DNA of 64,000 bases from Caballeronia sp. M1242 (GTDB lineage Bacteria; Pseudomonadota; Gammaproteobacteria; Burkholderiales; Burkholderiaceae), in contig NZ_CP071129.1 of the NCBI RefSeq assembly GCF_017220215.1, positions 930,001 through 994,000 on the forward strand, written 5' to 3'. The position numbers were made by a program, and so were the translations under genes. Shown piece by piece: positions 9,354-19,500 of this stretch; within the stretch, counting starts at the first letter, position 1, and each line of letters starts with the position of its first letter. The notes under the pieces are model-generated. The model searched no databases. It was given only the letters and a program-made list of their open reading frames with translations, and was not told the DNA's origin.

Positions 9354-9372
9354 TCCGCTCGGAGAAGCAAAA

Positions 9373-9389
9373 ATAGAAAATTTTCCTAT
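9373..9389. promoter_or_regulatory. AT-rich Lrp/AsnC-type palindrome
   Basis: ATAGAAAATTTTCCTAT is near-perfectly symmetric around AAAATTTT. It lies ~20 bp downstream of the regulator's -10 and 13 bp before its ATG, a position suited to autorepression. Lrp/AsnC-type operators often have this form; binding is inferred. Confidence 0.5.
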
Positions 9390-9401
9390 CGGGGGTGCAG
9401 T

Positions 9402-9875
9402 ATGGGAATGGACCTCATCGACCGCAAGCTGCTCGAACTGCTGCAAGGCGACGTGACGATGCCTATCGCGGAACTGGCGTCGCGGGTGAATTTGTCGCAG
9501 ACGCCGTGCTGGAAGCGGGTGCAGCGTCTGAAGGAGACCGGCGTGATTCGCGCGCAGGTCGCGCTGTGCGATCCGAAAAAGCTCGGCGTCGGCACGACCG
9601 TATTTGTCGCGGTACGCACGAATCAGCACACGCAAAGCTGGGCCGACGAATTCACGCGCGCCGTGCGCGACATCCCGGAAGTGGTCGAGGTGTATCGAAT
9701 GAGCGGCGAGACGGATTACTTGCTGCGCGTGGTGGTATCCGATATCGATGATTACGACCGCGTCTACAAGCAGCTCATTCGCGCGGTGCCGCTCTACGAC
9801 GTCAGTTCGAGCTTCGCGATGGAGCAAATCAAGTATTCGACGGCGCTGCCGGTGCGGCCCGCCGCCGACGCCTGA
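9402..9875 (+). CDS. Lrp/AsnC-family regulator, DecR/CyuR-like
   Basis: Feast/famine regulator of 157 residues. The N-terminal helix-turn-helix is clear (IAELASRVNLSQTPCWKRVQ, residues ~24-43), followed by the ligand-binding RAM domain (residues ~65-145; VVEVYRMSGETDYLLRVVVS). Two stretches, TPCWKRVQRLK and the C-terminal SSFAMEQIKYSTALP, are close to the E. coli DecR (YbaO) cysteine-detoxification regulator as I know it. Its gene is divergent from a cysteine dioxygenase gene, consistent with cysteine sensing. The ATG at 9402 is supported by the promoter 50 bp upstream. Confidence 0.85.
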   Translation: MGMDLIDRKLLELLQGDVTMPIAELASRVNLSQTPCWKRVQRLKETGVIRAQVALCDPKKLGVGTTVFVAVRTNQHTQSWADEFTRAVRDIPEVVEVYRMSGETDYLLRVVVSDIDDYDRVYKQLIRAVPLYDVSSSFAMEQIKYSTALPVRPAADA

Positions 9876-9896
9876 ACTCGCAACCTAGGACGCGCA

Positions 9897-9922
9897 AGAA
9901 AAAGCCGCCCGGGGAGGGCGGC
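9897..9922 (-). terminator. GC-rich hairpin, terminator-like on the minus strand
   Basis: GCCGCCC-GGGGA-GGGCGGC follows the regulator gene. The U-run would form only on the minus strand (AAGAAAAA flanks it on the left), although no minus-strand gene ends here. It may act as a weak barrier in both directions. Confidence 0.4.
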
Positions 9923-10171
9923 GCAACACGTCCGGTCACTAGGTATTCCGGTCTTGCCCCTTCAAGCCCTCGCCGGAATCGGACGCGCATGGAATCGCGT
10001 TGAGTATGGCCATTCGGGCGCGCTTCGTACAAGCCGGGCGATGCAGCAGTCAATTTCACGCACGCCGTTCGCCGGGCGAAATAACGGGAGCGGCCCGCAA
10101 TCCAACTGAAAAGCAGTGCGGGTACGATGCTGGCTTTATCTCGAAATCCGCAACGAGCCGCTCCGCCCGCC

Positions 10172-10390
10172 ATGACCGACAACCCTCGCCAAGACCGCCC
10201 GAACCTCCCGCGCAAGAAGAATCCGACCTTGGGCATCACCGTGTTTATCGTGGTCGTGGTGCTGCTGGTGATCTTTACGCTGCTCTTCAACGCGATCCGC
10301 GACAAACGCGAGTTTGACGAACACAACGCTCCGCCCGCCGCCGCGAGCGACGCGCGTCCGGCACTGCCGGCCACCGGCGCCTCGCAGTAA
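10172..10390 (+). CDS. Small single-pass membrane protein (72 aa)
   Basis: Not recognised. The sequence begins MTDNPRQDRPNLPRKKNPTL, a basic hydrophilic segment, continues with one strongly hydrophobic helix (TVFIVVVVLLVIFTLLF, about residues 24-41), and ends in a Pro/Ala-rich tail. No clear ribosome-binding site precedes the ATG at 10172, so the start is not certain. It ends 10 bp before the stop of the convergent FUSC gene. About 300 bp upstream contains only the hairpin at 9904-9922 and no other gene that I can see. Confidence 0.55.
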   Translation: MTDNPRQDRPNLPRKKNPTLGITVFIVVVVLLVIFTLLFNAIRDKREFDEHNAPPAAASDARPALPATGASQ

Positions 10391-10400
10391 AGCGTTTCAT

Positions 10401-12926
10401 TTACGCGGGTAGATGAATCTGCGTCGCGTCCTTGCGGATGAGCGCCGACGCCGTGAGCATCTGCTTGCATTGATGCGCGAGTAGTTTCAGATCCTGAATG
10501 GCATCGGCGGGCAGACTCTGCGCGCGTTCCGCTGCGGCGACCATGGAATCCAGATCGCGACGGAGCGTCTTGATCGCATCGGGCGATGCAGCCCCGTCTT
10601 CCTCGGAGACAACGGCCTGCGCTTCCGCCAAGTTGTCCCGCACGACGGCGAACGCGCGCTGCACGGGTTCGAATGACTGGCCGTCCGCGCCGTTGAGCGA
10701 CTGCAAGAGCGGCGCGGCCGCCGTGATCTGCGACGCGAGCACGTGGCTTTGCACGAGCAGATCGTTGAGCTCGGCGACATACCGTTGCTGCGCCTTCGGC
10801 TCCAGCATCATGCGCTGGAATGCCTGCGCGAGATTGGCGAAGGCGACGTGCACGTTCTTGCGCGCGAGGCGATAACCGTAGTCGCGATCGAGCGCGGACG
10901 CGACGACCGTGGCGGCGGCCGATGCGCCCTTGCTCGCGGTCGCAGCCGTGCTCTCGCCGATGCCCGCCGACGACAGCCGCTCGGCCGTTGCGCTCGCGGC
11001 CTTGATCGCGCTAGCCGCGACCGCTTCGGCTTCGGCCGTCGCGGTGGCTTCCGATGGCTCGCTGGCGGCTTCGGCGGCGACGGAGACCGGCTGCATCGAC
11101 GAGGCGAACGCGGCGCGCGCCTGACCGTCGGCGAAGACGGCGCTCGGCGCGCTGGTTGCCGCGGCCGTTGCCGTTGCCGCGGCCGCCGCGCGCGCCGCGC
11201 CCGCTGCCGCCTTCGCCTTCCAACCCCAGCTGGCTTCGAGGTAATTACGCGTCGCGGCCAGCAGGTCCTTCACGAGCTTGCCCATCAGCCGATATTCCCA
11301 GTACGGGAACAGGTGGCTCGCTGCGATGGCGATCGCGCAGCCGACGACGGTATCGATGGCCCGCTCGCCTATGAGCCGCAAGCTGCCCGGCGCGAGCAGG
11401 TGGAACATCAGCAACACGTAGCTGGACGTGAACACGACGCTGCCCGCGTAATTGAAAAGCAGCAGGCTGTAGCTCATCACCATCGACGCGAACATGGCGA
11501 CCAGCAGAATGTGCGGGTCCTTCACGAGCAGAATGAGCGCGATGGTGACCGCGCAGCCGATCGCCGTGCCGATGATCCGCTGCGTGTTGCGCTGCTTGGT
11601 GAGCGAATAGCCGGGCTTCAGGATGATGACCGTGGTCATCACGATCCAGTACGCATTGGTGAGCGGCAAGAGCCTGCCGAGCCAGAAGCCGACGCCCACC
11701 GCGATGGTCACGCGCAGCGCATGCCGAAAGCTCGGCGATGCCATGGTCAGGTTCGAGAAGATCTGCCTGAACGGCACGCGCCGGCTGGAGATGAATCGCG
11801 AGAGCGCGTGGTCGATCTGCAATTCGGTTTCGGTCGGGCTCGCGTCGTCGCGCGTGCGGCGGCGCATTTTGTCGATGAGGCGCGTCGCGCTCCAGAGCCG
11901 CCGGAACACTGCCGCCGCCGCGGCATACGCTTCGGGATTCTTCTCCGGCAGCGCGTGCTTGCGCATGAGTTCCAGTTCGTATTCGATCGCGCGCAGTTCG
12001 GCCTTCGTGCTGATCTGCTTCGGCGCCGGACGATTTTGCAGCACCGCGAGCCCGATCTCCTGCAAGTCCTCGCCCGCCTTGCGCATCAGGTCGCGATAGA
12101 ACACGAGCACGTCCGAGCCCGCGAACGTCTTGCGCACGAGCGGATAGTCCGTGTGCGCGCCCACGAAGAACTCGTGCAGATCCACGATGTTGATGAACAG
12201 ATTGAATAGCCGCGCGCGCCGCGCATCCAGCTTGCCGCTTTTCACCTTGGGCAGATTGCGCAGCACGATGTCGCGCGCGCCTTCCTGCTGCTCGACCGCC
12301 GCGATCTGCTTTTCGATCAGCTTCCTGTAGCACTCGTCGAGATCGGCGTCGTTGTCATAGAACTCGGCGCGCGCCTGAAGGTACTCCGCGCAACTGAAGA
12401 TGCTCTGCGCGAGCGCCTGCCGCTCGATCCGATAGACGAGCAGATGCGACACGAGCGTGGCCCAGTACGTGTACCAGAGCCCGCCCAGCAGAATCCACGA
12501 CGCGTTGATGAGCGCCTGCATCGGCGTGAAATGCTCTTCCAGCGTCACGATCATCATGAAGAGCGTGGCGAAGCTGATCTGCGGCCAGCGGTTGCCGTAG
12601 ACCACGATCAGCGAGAGCACGAAGGTGAGCGGTACCACGGTCAGCCAGAGCGTGAGCGGATGCGCCGTCGCGATGCCGGTGGCAAGCGCCGAGAAGAAGC
12701 CGATGAACGTGCACGCCAGCATCTCGTTGTGCTTGTGCTTGAGCGGGCCGGGCATGTCGACGACGCATGCGCCGAGCGCGCCCGTCGCGATGGTGAAGCC
12801 GAGCTCGCGGTTGTGAAACACCGTGAGCATGAGCACTGCGGGCAGCGAGATGCCGAGCGCGCAGCGCAAGCCGCCAAAGAAGTACTGGCTGTAGATGAAC
12901 TTCCTGATTTCGAACGAGTAACGCAT
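10401..12926 (-). CDS. FUSC-family membrane protein with Ala-rich insert (841 aa)
   Basis: Predicted inner-membrane efflux protein of the FUSC/YccS-YhfK type. The chain has an N-terminal membrane block (FFGGLRCALGISLPAVLMLT onward, residues ~15-180), a cytoplasmic helical region (~180-400), a second membrane block (FRHALRVTIAVGVGFWLGRL, ~405-545) and a C-terminal cytoplasmic part. The second half contains the usual family signature around YWIVMTTVIILKPGYSLTKQ. Residues ~570-680 are an Ala-dominated insert not typical of the family. The ATG at 12926 has a good ribosome-binding site (CAGGAAG). It is divergent from recC. The substrate is unknown; relatives export aromatic acids. Confidence 0.85.
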   Translation of the reverse strand: MRYSFEIRKFIYSQYFFGGLRCALGISLPAVLMLTVFHNRELGFTIATGALGACVVDMPGPLKHKHNEMLACTFIGFFSALATGIATAHPLTLWLTVVPLTFVLSLIVVYGNRWPQISFATLFMMIVTLEEHFTPMQALINASWILLGGLWYTYWATLVSHLLVYRIERQALAQSIFSCAEYLQARAEFYDNDADLDECYRKLIEKQIAAVEQQEGARDIVLRNLPKVKSGKLDARRARLFNLFINIVDLHEFFVGAHTDYPLVRKTFAGSDVLVFYRDLMRKAGEDLQEIGLAVLQNRPAPKQISTKAELRAIEYELELMRKHALPEKNPEAYAAAAAVFRRLWSATRLIDKMRRRTRDDASPTETELQIDHALSRFISSRRVPFRQIFSNLTMASPSFRHALRVTIAVGVGFWLGRLLPLTNAYWIVMTTVIILKPGYSLTKQRNTQRIIGTAIGCAVTIALILLVKDPHILLVAMFASMVMSYSLLLFNYAGSVVFTSSYVLLMFHLLAPGSLRLIGERAIDTVVGCAIAIAASHLFPYWEYRLMGKLVKDLLAATRNYLEASWGWKAKAAAGAARAAAAATATAAATSAPSAVFADGQARAAFASSMQPVSVAAEAASEPSEATATAEAEAVAASAIKAASATAERLSSAGIGESTAATASKGASAAATVVASALDRDYGYRLARKNVHVAFANLAQAFQRMMLEPKAQQRYVAELNDLLVQSHVLASQITAAAPLLQSLNGADGQSFEPVQRAFAVVRDNLAEAQAVVSEEDGAASPDAIKTLRRDLDSMVAAAERAQSLPADAIQDLKLLAHQCKQMLTASALIRKDATQIHLPA
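10885..11220 (-). repeat. Ala-rich low-complexity insert in the FUSC protein
   Basis: This stretch encodes residues ~570-680 of the FUSC protein, composed mostly of Ala with Ser, Thr and Glu (for example ARAAAAATATAAATSAPSAV). It follows the second membrane block and precedes the conserved segment RDYGYRLARKNVHVAF, so it looks like an expanded cytoplasmic linker. Confidence 0.6.
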
Positions 12927-13110
12927 CGACTTCCTGTGTGGACGCTCGGGGGCGGGCAACGGCGTTGTCGAGTCTAACCCAACTCACCGGGCCTTCGGAC
13001 CTCGGCCGAATGGCCGAGTTCTCGGCACGCGCGACCCTTTGTTATGCTGGCGCTTGATTTGACAAAGCTTTGCCTTTCGCGGCTTTCAGCGCGCATCCCG
13101 ACCGCCTTCC

Positions 13111-16100
13111 ATGCTCGAACTCTTCTACTCGAATCGCCACGAGACGCTTGCTGCCGCGCTCTTCGAAGACCTCGACGCCTTCGCCATGCGCGAGAGCGAT
13201 CCGTGCGCGAGCGAGGCCGTGATCGTGCCGAGCGCGGCCGTGCGCCGCCGCCTGGAACTCGACATGGCCGAGCGTTTCGGCATCTGCGCGAACGTGCAGT
13301 TCTGCTATCTCGCGCAGTGGCTATGGTCGCAAATCGGGCGCGTGCTGCCGGTTCCCGCGCATTCGCCGTTCGCGCCGGACCGGCTCGCGTGGCGCTGCTA
13401 TCGCCTGTTCGACGAACCCGCGTTCCGCGAGGCGCCACGCCTGTCGACGTATCTGAACGCCGCCGACGATTCAATGCGCTACGAACTCGCGCGCCGCATC
13501 GCGACGGTGTTCGATCACTATCTGACGTATCGCCCGGAATGGCTCACGCACTGGCAGGCAGGCGGCTCGATCCTCGCGGGCGGCGGCGCGCAGATCGACG
13601 CGCGCGGGCCGCGTCTTGCCGGCGCAAGCGACATCCAGCGTCAGGACGAACACTGGCAGGCGGCGCTGTGGCGCGCGTTGCTGGAAGACCTCGCAGCGCC
13701 CGATCGCGAGCATGACCCGACGCCGCCCGCTTACCGTTTTCTGGCCGAAGCGCCGCGCTTCGACCTCGATACCGCGATGCGCGCCGAGTGGCCGCGCCGC
13801 ATCAGCGTCTTCGCGCTGCCGACCATGCCGCCGCTGCATATCGCGCTCTTGCGCGAGCTGTCGCGCTGGATCGACGTGCGTATCTACGCGCTCAATCCGT
13901 GCGGCGAATTCTGGTTCGACATCGTGAGCGAGGCGCGCGTCGAGCAATTGCAGCTGAAGGGCGAGGCGGACTTTCAGGAGGTCGGTCATCCGCTGCTCGC
14001 GGAGTGGGGCCGGCAGACGCAAGCGCAGCTGCATATGCTCAACGAGCTGACGGAAAGCACCGCGTCCAGCGAACGCGAACTGTTCGAAGAGAACCCCGCG
14101 CCGACGTGGCTCGCGCGCGTGCAGAACGGCATCCTCACGCTCGATGAAGACAACGCCTCGCCGCTGCCGGAAGAGATCGTCGATACGGGCGTCGAAGTCC
14201 ACGTTTGCCATAGCCTCTCGCGGCAGTTGGAAGTGCTCCACGATCGCCTGCTCGACTGGTTCGACTCGATAGAAGGCCTGGAACCGTCCGACGTGCTCGT
14301 CGCCTTTCCGGATCTTGCTGCGGCGGGCCCGCTGATCGACGGCATCTTCGGCACCGCGCCCGCCGGGGCGAGCCACGAGCGGCGGCGCATTCCGTATCGC
14401 ATCACGGGCTTGCCGCCGTCGCAGGCGAATCCCGTCGCGCGCGCGATGCTCGACTGGCTCGCGCTCGCCGAGCGCGGCGTCGGTGCGCCGGAGCTGATCG
14501 AATGGCTGCGCGTCGATGCGATCGCCACGCGCTACGGCATCGACGCCGCATCGCTCGAAACGGCGCAGGAGTGGCTGGCGCAGGCGGGCGCGCGTCGCGG
14601 GCTGCGGCCCGACGAGGTCACGAGCGAGCATGTGCCCGCCGCGCGCCACACCTTCGCAGACGCGCTCACGCGGCTCTACCTCGGCTATGCGCTGCCCGGC
14701 GGCGGCGCGCCGGTCGCGGACTGGTTGCCGGTGGAAGGCGCGCAAGGCTCGGAGGCCGAACTGCTCGGGCGGCTGACGCGCTTCATCGACGACATCGACG
14801 CCTTCGCGAAAGAGATCGAAACGCCGCGCAACGCGCGTGCGTGGGGCGAGTTGCTGCAAGGCGCGCTCGAACGTTTCTTCGATGCAGGCGTCGCGTTCAA
14901 CGACACCATCGGCGACGTGCGCCACGCCATCGACGCGCTGATCGCCGCGATCGACGAAGGCGCGCGCGATACGCCAGTGCCGGCCGCCGTCATCCGCACC
15001 GCGCTCACCGATACGCTCGACGATCCGGCGCGCGGCGGCGTGCCGTGGGGCGGCGTCACGTTCTCGTCGCTCACGAGCTTGCGCGGCTTGCCGTATCGCG
15101 TCGTGTGCCTGCTCGGCATGGACGACGGCATGCTGCCGAGCCTCGCGCGCGCCGACGAGTTCGATTTGATGGCGCGCTTCGGCAAGCTCGGCGACCGTCA
15201 GCGGCGCGACGACGAGCGCAATCTCTTCCTCGACCTGATGCTGGCCGCGCGCGACCGGCTGATGATCGCGTACACGGGGCGCAGCATTCGCGACAACGCC
15301 GTGCTGCCGCCTGCCGCGCTCATCGACGAATTGCTCGATTATCTGGCGCAGGCGGTCGTGGGCAAGCATGCGGCGCCGGAAGCGCTGCGCGAGGCGCGCG
15401 CCTTGTTCGTCCACGAGCATCCGCTTCAGCCGTTCGCGCCCGAGTATTTCGAGCCCGGCGGCCGCCTTTTCACGTACGAGCCCGAGCGGGCGGAACTGGC
15501 GCGCGCGCTCGCGGCAGGGCGCACGCAGGGCAGCCCGCCGTTCTTCGATGCGCCGCTGCCGCAGGAAGAGGACGAAGACATCGTCGCGTTCGACGACTTC
15601 GTGCGCTTCTGGCGGCACCCGGCGCGGGCCCTGTTGCGCGATCGCTTGGGTATTGCGCTCGTCGATGCCGATGCGGAGCTCGACATCACCGAGCCGTTCG
15701 AACTGGGCTTCGCGGGCCGCGATGCGCTCGCGGCCCGCGTGCTGCCGTCGCTGCTGGATGCCACGGACGATGCCGCCGCGCGCGCCCGCGAACGCGCCCG
15801 CCACGTCGCGCGCACGAGCCCCGAGATGCCGGGCGGCGCGACGGGCGCGGTCTGGCAGGCGCGCGAGATGCACGCGCTCGCGCATCTGGCGGACCGCATC
15901 CGCGTGTCGGTGGCGGAAGGCGTGACGCGGCTGCCGTTCGTGCTCGACATCGCGCCGCGCTGGCCGGACACGGCCGGCGTGCCACTCTTCGCGAAGTACG
16001 ACGACGCGCTCATCGACGAGCGGCCGTTCACGCTCGCCGGCACGCTGAGTCGACTGACGCCGCAAGGGCAGGTGATCTACCGCTACGATCAGCCGCGCGC

Positions 16101-16503
16101 CCGCGATTACCTGTCGGCGTGGCTCGCGCATCTGGCCTATTGCGCGGCGCTGCCGGACGGTCCGCGCCGCACCATCTGGCACGGGCGCGGCGCGCAGTCG
16201 GCGGATTTCGAACTTGCGCCCGTCGCCGATCCGCTCGCGCATCTCGGCACGCTCGCGGCGCTGTATCGCGCGGGACGACGCATGCCGCTGCGTTTCTTTC
16301 CGAAGAGCGCATGGCTCAAGCTGACCGAAGGCGATGCCAAAGCGCATGCCGCGTGGGAGTCCGATCGCACGCGCGCAGAGTCCGACGATCCGGCGTATCG
16401 CATCGTGTTTCGCGGTGAATCTCTAGCGCTCGACGAACGCTTCGCCGCGCTCGCGCGCATCGTCTTCGAACCGCTTCGAGAGCATCTGCGGAGCGGCGCA
16501 TGA
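13111..16503 (+). CDS. recC: RecBCD nuclease subunit RecC
   Basis: Gamma subunit of exodeoxyribonuclease V, which holds the DNA, splits the strands and reads Chi. The 1,130 residues match E. coli RecC (~1,120). It begins MLELFYSNRHETLAAAL, the family start, and contains ICANVQFCYLAQWLW, the inactive helicase-like domain with SSLTSLRGLPYRVVCLLGMD near residues 650-670, and the C-terminal inactivated nuclease-like domain. The stop overlaps the recB ATG (16500-16503, ATGA), so recC and recB are translationally coupled. Upstream (12927-13110) is the shared control region with the divergent FUSC gene. Confidence 0.95.
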   Translation: MLELFYSNRHETLAAALFEDLDAFAMRESDPCASEAVIVPSAAVRRRLELDMAERFGICANVQFCYLAQWLWSQIGRVLPVPAHSPFAPDRLAWRCYRLFDEPAFREAPRLSTYLNAADDSMRYELARRIATVFDHYLTYRPEWLTHWQAGGSILAGGGAQIDARGPRLAGASDIQRQDEHWQAALWRALLEDLAAPDREHDPTPPAYRFLAEAPRFDLDTAMRAEWPRRISVFALPTMPPLHIALLRELSRWIDVRIYALNPCGEFWFDIVSEARVEQLQLKGEADFQEVGHPLLAEWGRQTQAQLHMLNELTESTASSERELFEENPAPTWLARVQNGILTLDEDNASPLPEEIVDTGVEVHVCHSLSRQLEVLHDRLLDWFDSIEGLEPSDVLVAFPDLAAAGPLIDGIFGTAPAGASHERRRIPYRITGLPPSQANPVARAMLDWLALAERGVGAPELIEWLRVDAIATRYGIDAASLETAQEWLAQAGARRGLRPDEVTSEHVPAARHTFADALTRLYLGYALPGGGAPVADWLPVEGAQGSEAELLGRLTRFIDDIDAFAKEIETPRNARAWGELLQGALERFFDAGVAFNDTIGDVRHAIDALIAAIDEGARDTPVPAAVIRTALTDTLDDPARGGVPWGGVTFSSLTSLRGLPYRVVCLLGMDDGMLPSLARADEFDLMARFGKLGDRQRRDDERNLFLDLMLAARDRLMIAYTGRSIRDNAVLPPAALIDELLDYLAQAVVGKHAAPEALREARALFVHEHPLQPFAPEYFEPGGRLFTYEPERAELARALAAGRTQGSPPFFDAPLPQEEDEDIVAFDDFVRFWRHPARALLRDRLGIALVDADAELDITEPFELGFAGRDALAARVLPSLLDATDDAAARARERARHVARTSPEMPGGATGAVWQAREMHALAHLADRIRVSVAEGVTRLPFVLDIAPRWPDTAGVPLFAKYDDALIDERPFTLAGTLSRLTPQGQVIYRYDQPRARDYLSAWLAHLAYCAALPDGPRRTIWHGRGAQSADFELAPVADPLAHLGTLAALYRAGRRMPLRFFPKSAWLKLTEGDAKAHAAWESDRTRAESDDPAYRIVFRGESLALDERFAALARIVFEPLREHLRSGA

Positions 16504-19500
16504 CCACCATGACTGACGTTGTGAATCACGAAACCGTGCGGGAACTCGACGTCTTCGCCTGTGGGCTCGATGGCGTCAACCAGATCGAGGCGTCGGCCGG
16601 AACGGGCAAGACGTGGAACATCTGCGCGCTGTACGTGCGCCTGCTGCTGGAAGAGCAGTTGAGCGTCGAGCGCATCCTCGTCGTCACCTTCACGAAGGCC
16701 GCGACCGCCGAACTGCACGAGCGCATTCGCACGCGGCTCGCGGGTGTCGCGCATGCCATCGAAAACGGCGACGCGGCGGGCGATCCGTTCATCGAGCGGC
16801 TCTTCGAAACCACGCTCGAACAGATGGACCCGGAAGAGGCGCTGCAACGCATCCGCATCGCGCTGCATAGCTTCGATCAGGCCGCGATCCACACGATCCA
16901 CGCGTTCTGCCAGCGCGCATTGCAGGAAGCGCCGTTCGCCGCCGCCATGCCGTTCGCGTTCGACATGGAAGCCGACGACAGCACGCTGCGCTTCGAACTC
17001 GCCGCCGATTTCTGGCGCGAGCGCGTTGAGCCTGCGGCGGCGCGCGTGCCTTCGTTCGCGTCGTGGCTTGTCGCGAAGGGCGCGGGGCCTGCATCGCTCG
17101 ATGCACAGCTCGCGCGACGCCTGAAGAAACCGCTCGCGACACTGCGCTGGGGCAATTTCGCCGATGGACAAGCCGCCGAAGCGGCCGACGCAAAGGCGCT
17201 GTTCGACGAAGCCTGCGCGCTGTGGCACGCCGAGCGCGACGCGATCGCGAAGCTGCTCTTCGACGCCGAGGCCATGCTGAAGCAGACCTCGCACAAACGG
17301 TCGATGATCGAAGCGGCCATCGACGCGTGGGCCGAGTATTTCGCCGATGCCGACTGTCACGCGCCGCCGCCGAAAGACGCGCTGAAGATCACCGCGTCGG
17401 CGCTGGCGAAGGGCACGAAGGTCAAGCACACGCCGCCCGCGCATCCGTTTTTCGAACACGCGGAGACGCTCGCCGCGGCAGCCGCTGCTGCAGAAGCGTC
17501 GCAGCGCGCGCTGTGGCTCGATCTCGTGCGCGAGTGGCTCGACTACGCGCCGGGCGAGTTGTCGGCAAGAAAGCGCGCGCGCCGCGTCGTCTCGTTCGAC
17601 GACCTGCTCTCGAACCTGCATCACGCGCTCGTCAAACATGCATGGCTTGCCGAGGCGTTGCGCGAGCGTTATCCGGCGGCGCTCATCGACGAGTTTCAGG
17701 ACACGGACCCGCTGCAATACGCCATCTTCAATCGCGTTTTCGCGCCGCACGGGCCGCTCTTTCTCGTCGGCGATCCGAAGCAGGCCATTTACAGCTTTCG
17801 CGCCGCCGATCTCCACACATATCTCGCGGCGCGCGAGGGCGCGAGCGCGCGCTACACGCTTGCGGTGAACCAGCGGTCGACGGCGCGGATCATCGAGGCG
17901 TGCAACCGCGTGTTCGGCGCGAATCCGTCGGCGTTCATCCTCGAAGGGCTCGACTATCAGCCGGTGCGCGCGGGCACGCGCTCGCGCGGCCCGTTCGTCG
18001 ATGCGACGCCCGCCGCCGCGTACTCCGATTTCGCTGATTTTTGCGTGTGGATGCTGCCGCACGGCGATTCGGCGCTCTCGAAGGGGAACGCGCAGCGCGA
18101 TGCGGCCGAAGCGTGCGCCGCCGAAATCGCGCGGCTCTTGCGCGGCGCGCAACGCGGCGAAGTGAGCATCGGCGACGAGCCGCTTCGCGCGGGAGATATC
18201 GCGGTGCTCGTGCAGACGCACCGGCAGGGCAGCATGGTGAAGCGCGTGCTCGCGGCGTGGGGCGTCGGTAGCGTGGAACTCGCGCAGGCGTCGGTGTTCG
18301 GCTCGCTCGACGCCGAGCAGATCGAACGCGTGCTCGCCGCCATCGACACGCCGGGCGACTTGCGGCGGCTGCGCGCCGCGCTCGCGACCGACTGGTTCGG
18401 GCTCGATGCCGGCGCGCTTTGGCGTCTGGAGCATGCGGTCTCCGCAGCGGATTCGAATGACGGCGCCAATGATTCAACGAACTGGGTCGAGCGTTTCTCG
18501 CGCTATCGCACCATTTGGCACGAGCGCGGCTTCGCGGTGATGTGGCGCACGCTGACGCGCGAACTGTCGATCGCCGCGCGCCTCGTCACGCGGCCGGACG
18601 GCGAGCGCAGGCTCACGAACATCAACCATCTGGCGGAACTGTTGCAGGCGCGCTCGGCCGAGCAGCCCGGCATCGCGCCGACGCTGCGCTGGCTGGCCGC
18701 GCAGCGCGCCCAGCAAGGCGGCGGCGAGGACGCGCAGTTGCGGCTGGAGTCTGACCGCAATCTCGTGCAGATCGTGACGATCCACAAGTCGAAAGGGCTG
18801 GAGTACGCGGTCGTGTTCTGCCCGTTCCTGAACGACGGCGCATCGCGCGACGCGCCGAAGTCCGGCTTGCCCGACGCGAAGGAGTATCACGACGAAGCGG
18901 GCGAGGCGGTGCTGCACTACGGCATCGACGAGGACGAATCGAAGGAGGTGAGCGCCGCCATCGCCCGCGAGCAGGCGGCCGAGCGCGCGCGCCTCGTCTA
19001 CGTGGCGCTGACGCGGGCGGTGTATCGCTGCTATGTCGTCGCGGGCGTGTATATGTCGAACGTCTCGAACAAGTCGACGAAGGAGTCGCGGCGAAGCGTG
19101 CTCAACTGGCTCGTCGCGGGCGCGGGGCAGGACTTCGACGCGTTCTGCGAGGAGCCACCCGACGAAGCGGGAATCGTCGCGGCGTGGCACGCGCTGGAAG
19201 CGCAGGCGGATGGCGCGATCGGCGTGGCGCCGTTGCCGGTGATCGGCGCGCGCGAGCCGCTCGCCGCCGAGGCCGCCGGCTCGCACGAGATGACCGCGCG
19301 CACCAATCAGCGCCTGTTGCGCGACCGCTGGCGCATGGCGAGCTTCAGTTCGCTGATCGCGGCGGGCGTCCGCGACGAGGCGAATCAGCCGCAGCCGGTC
19401 GACGCGCGGCCCGATCACGACGAACTCGCCGACCTCGACGTGCCGGTTCTCCAGCAAGCCGCGCCGCGCGACGAGACCGCGCTCGCCGACGACGACATCC

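Noticed and set aside
13471..16347. Very long minus-strand ORF (958 codons) opposite recC
   Set aside because: It is antisense to a clear recC with intact motifs. Its composition (Arg/Glu/Gln/His-rich, no domain) is the typical shadow of GC-rich coding DNA.
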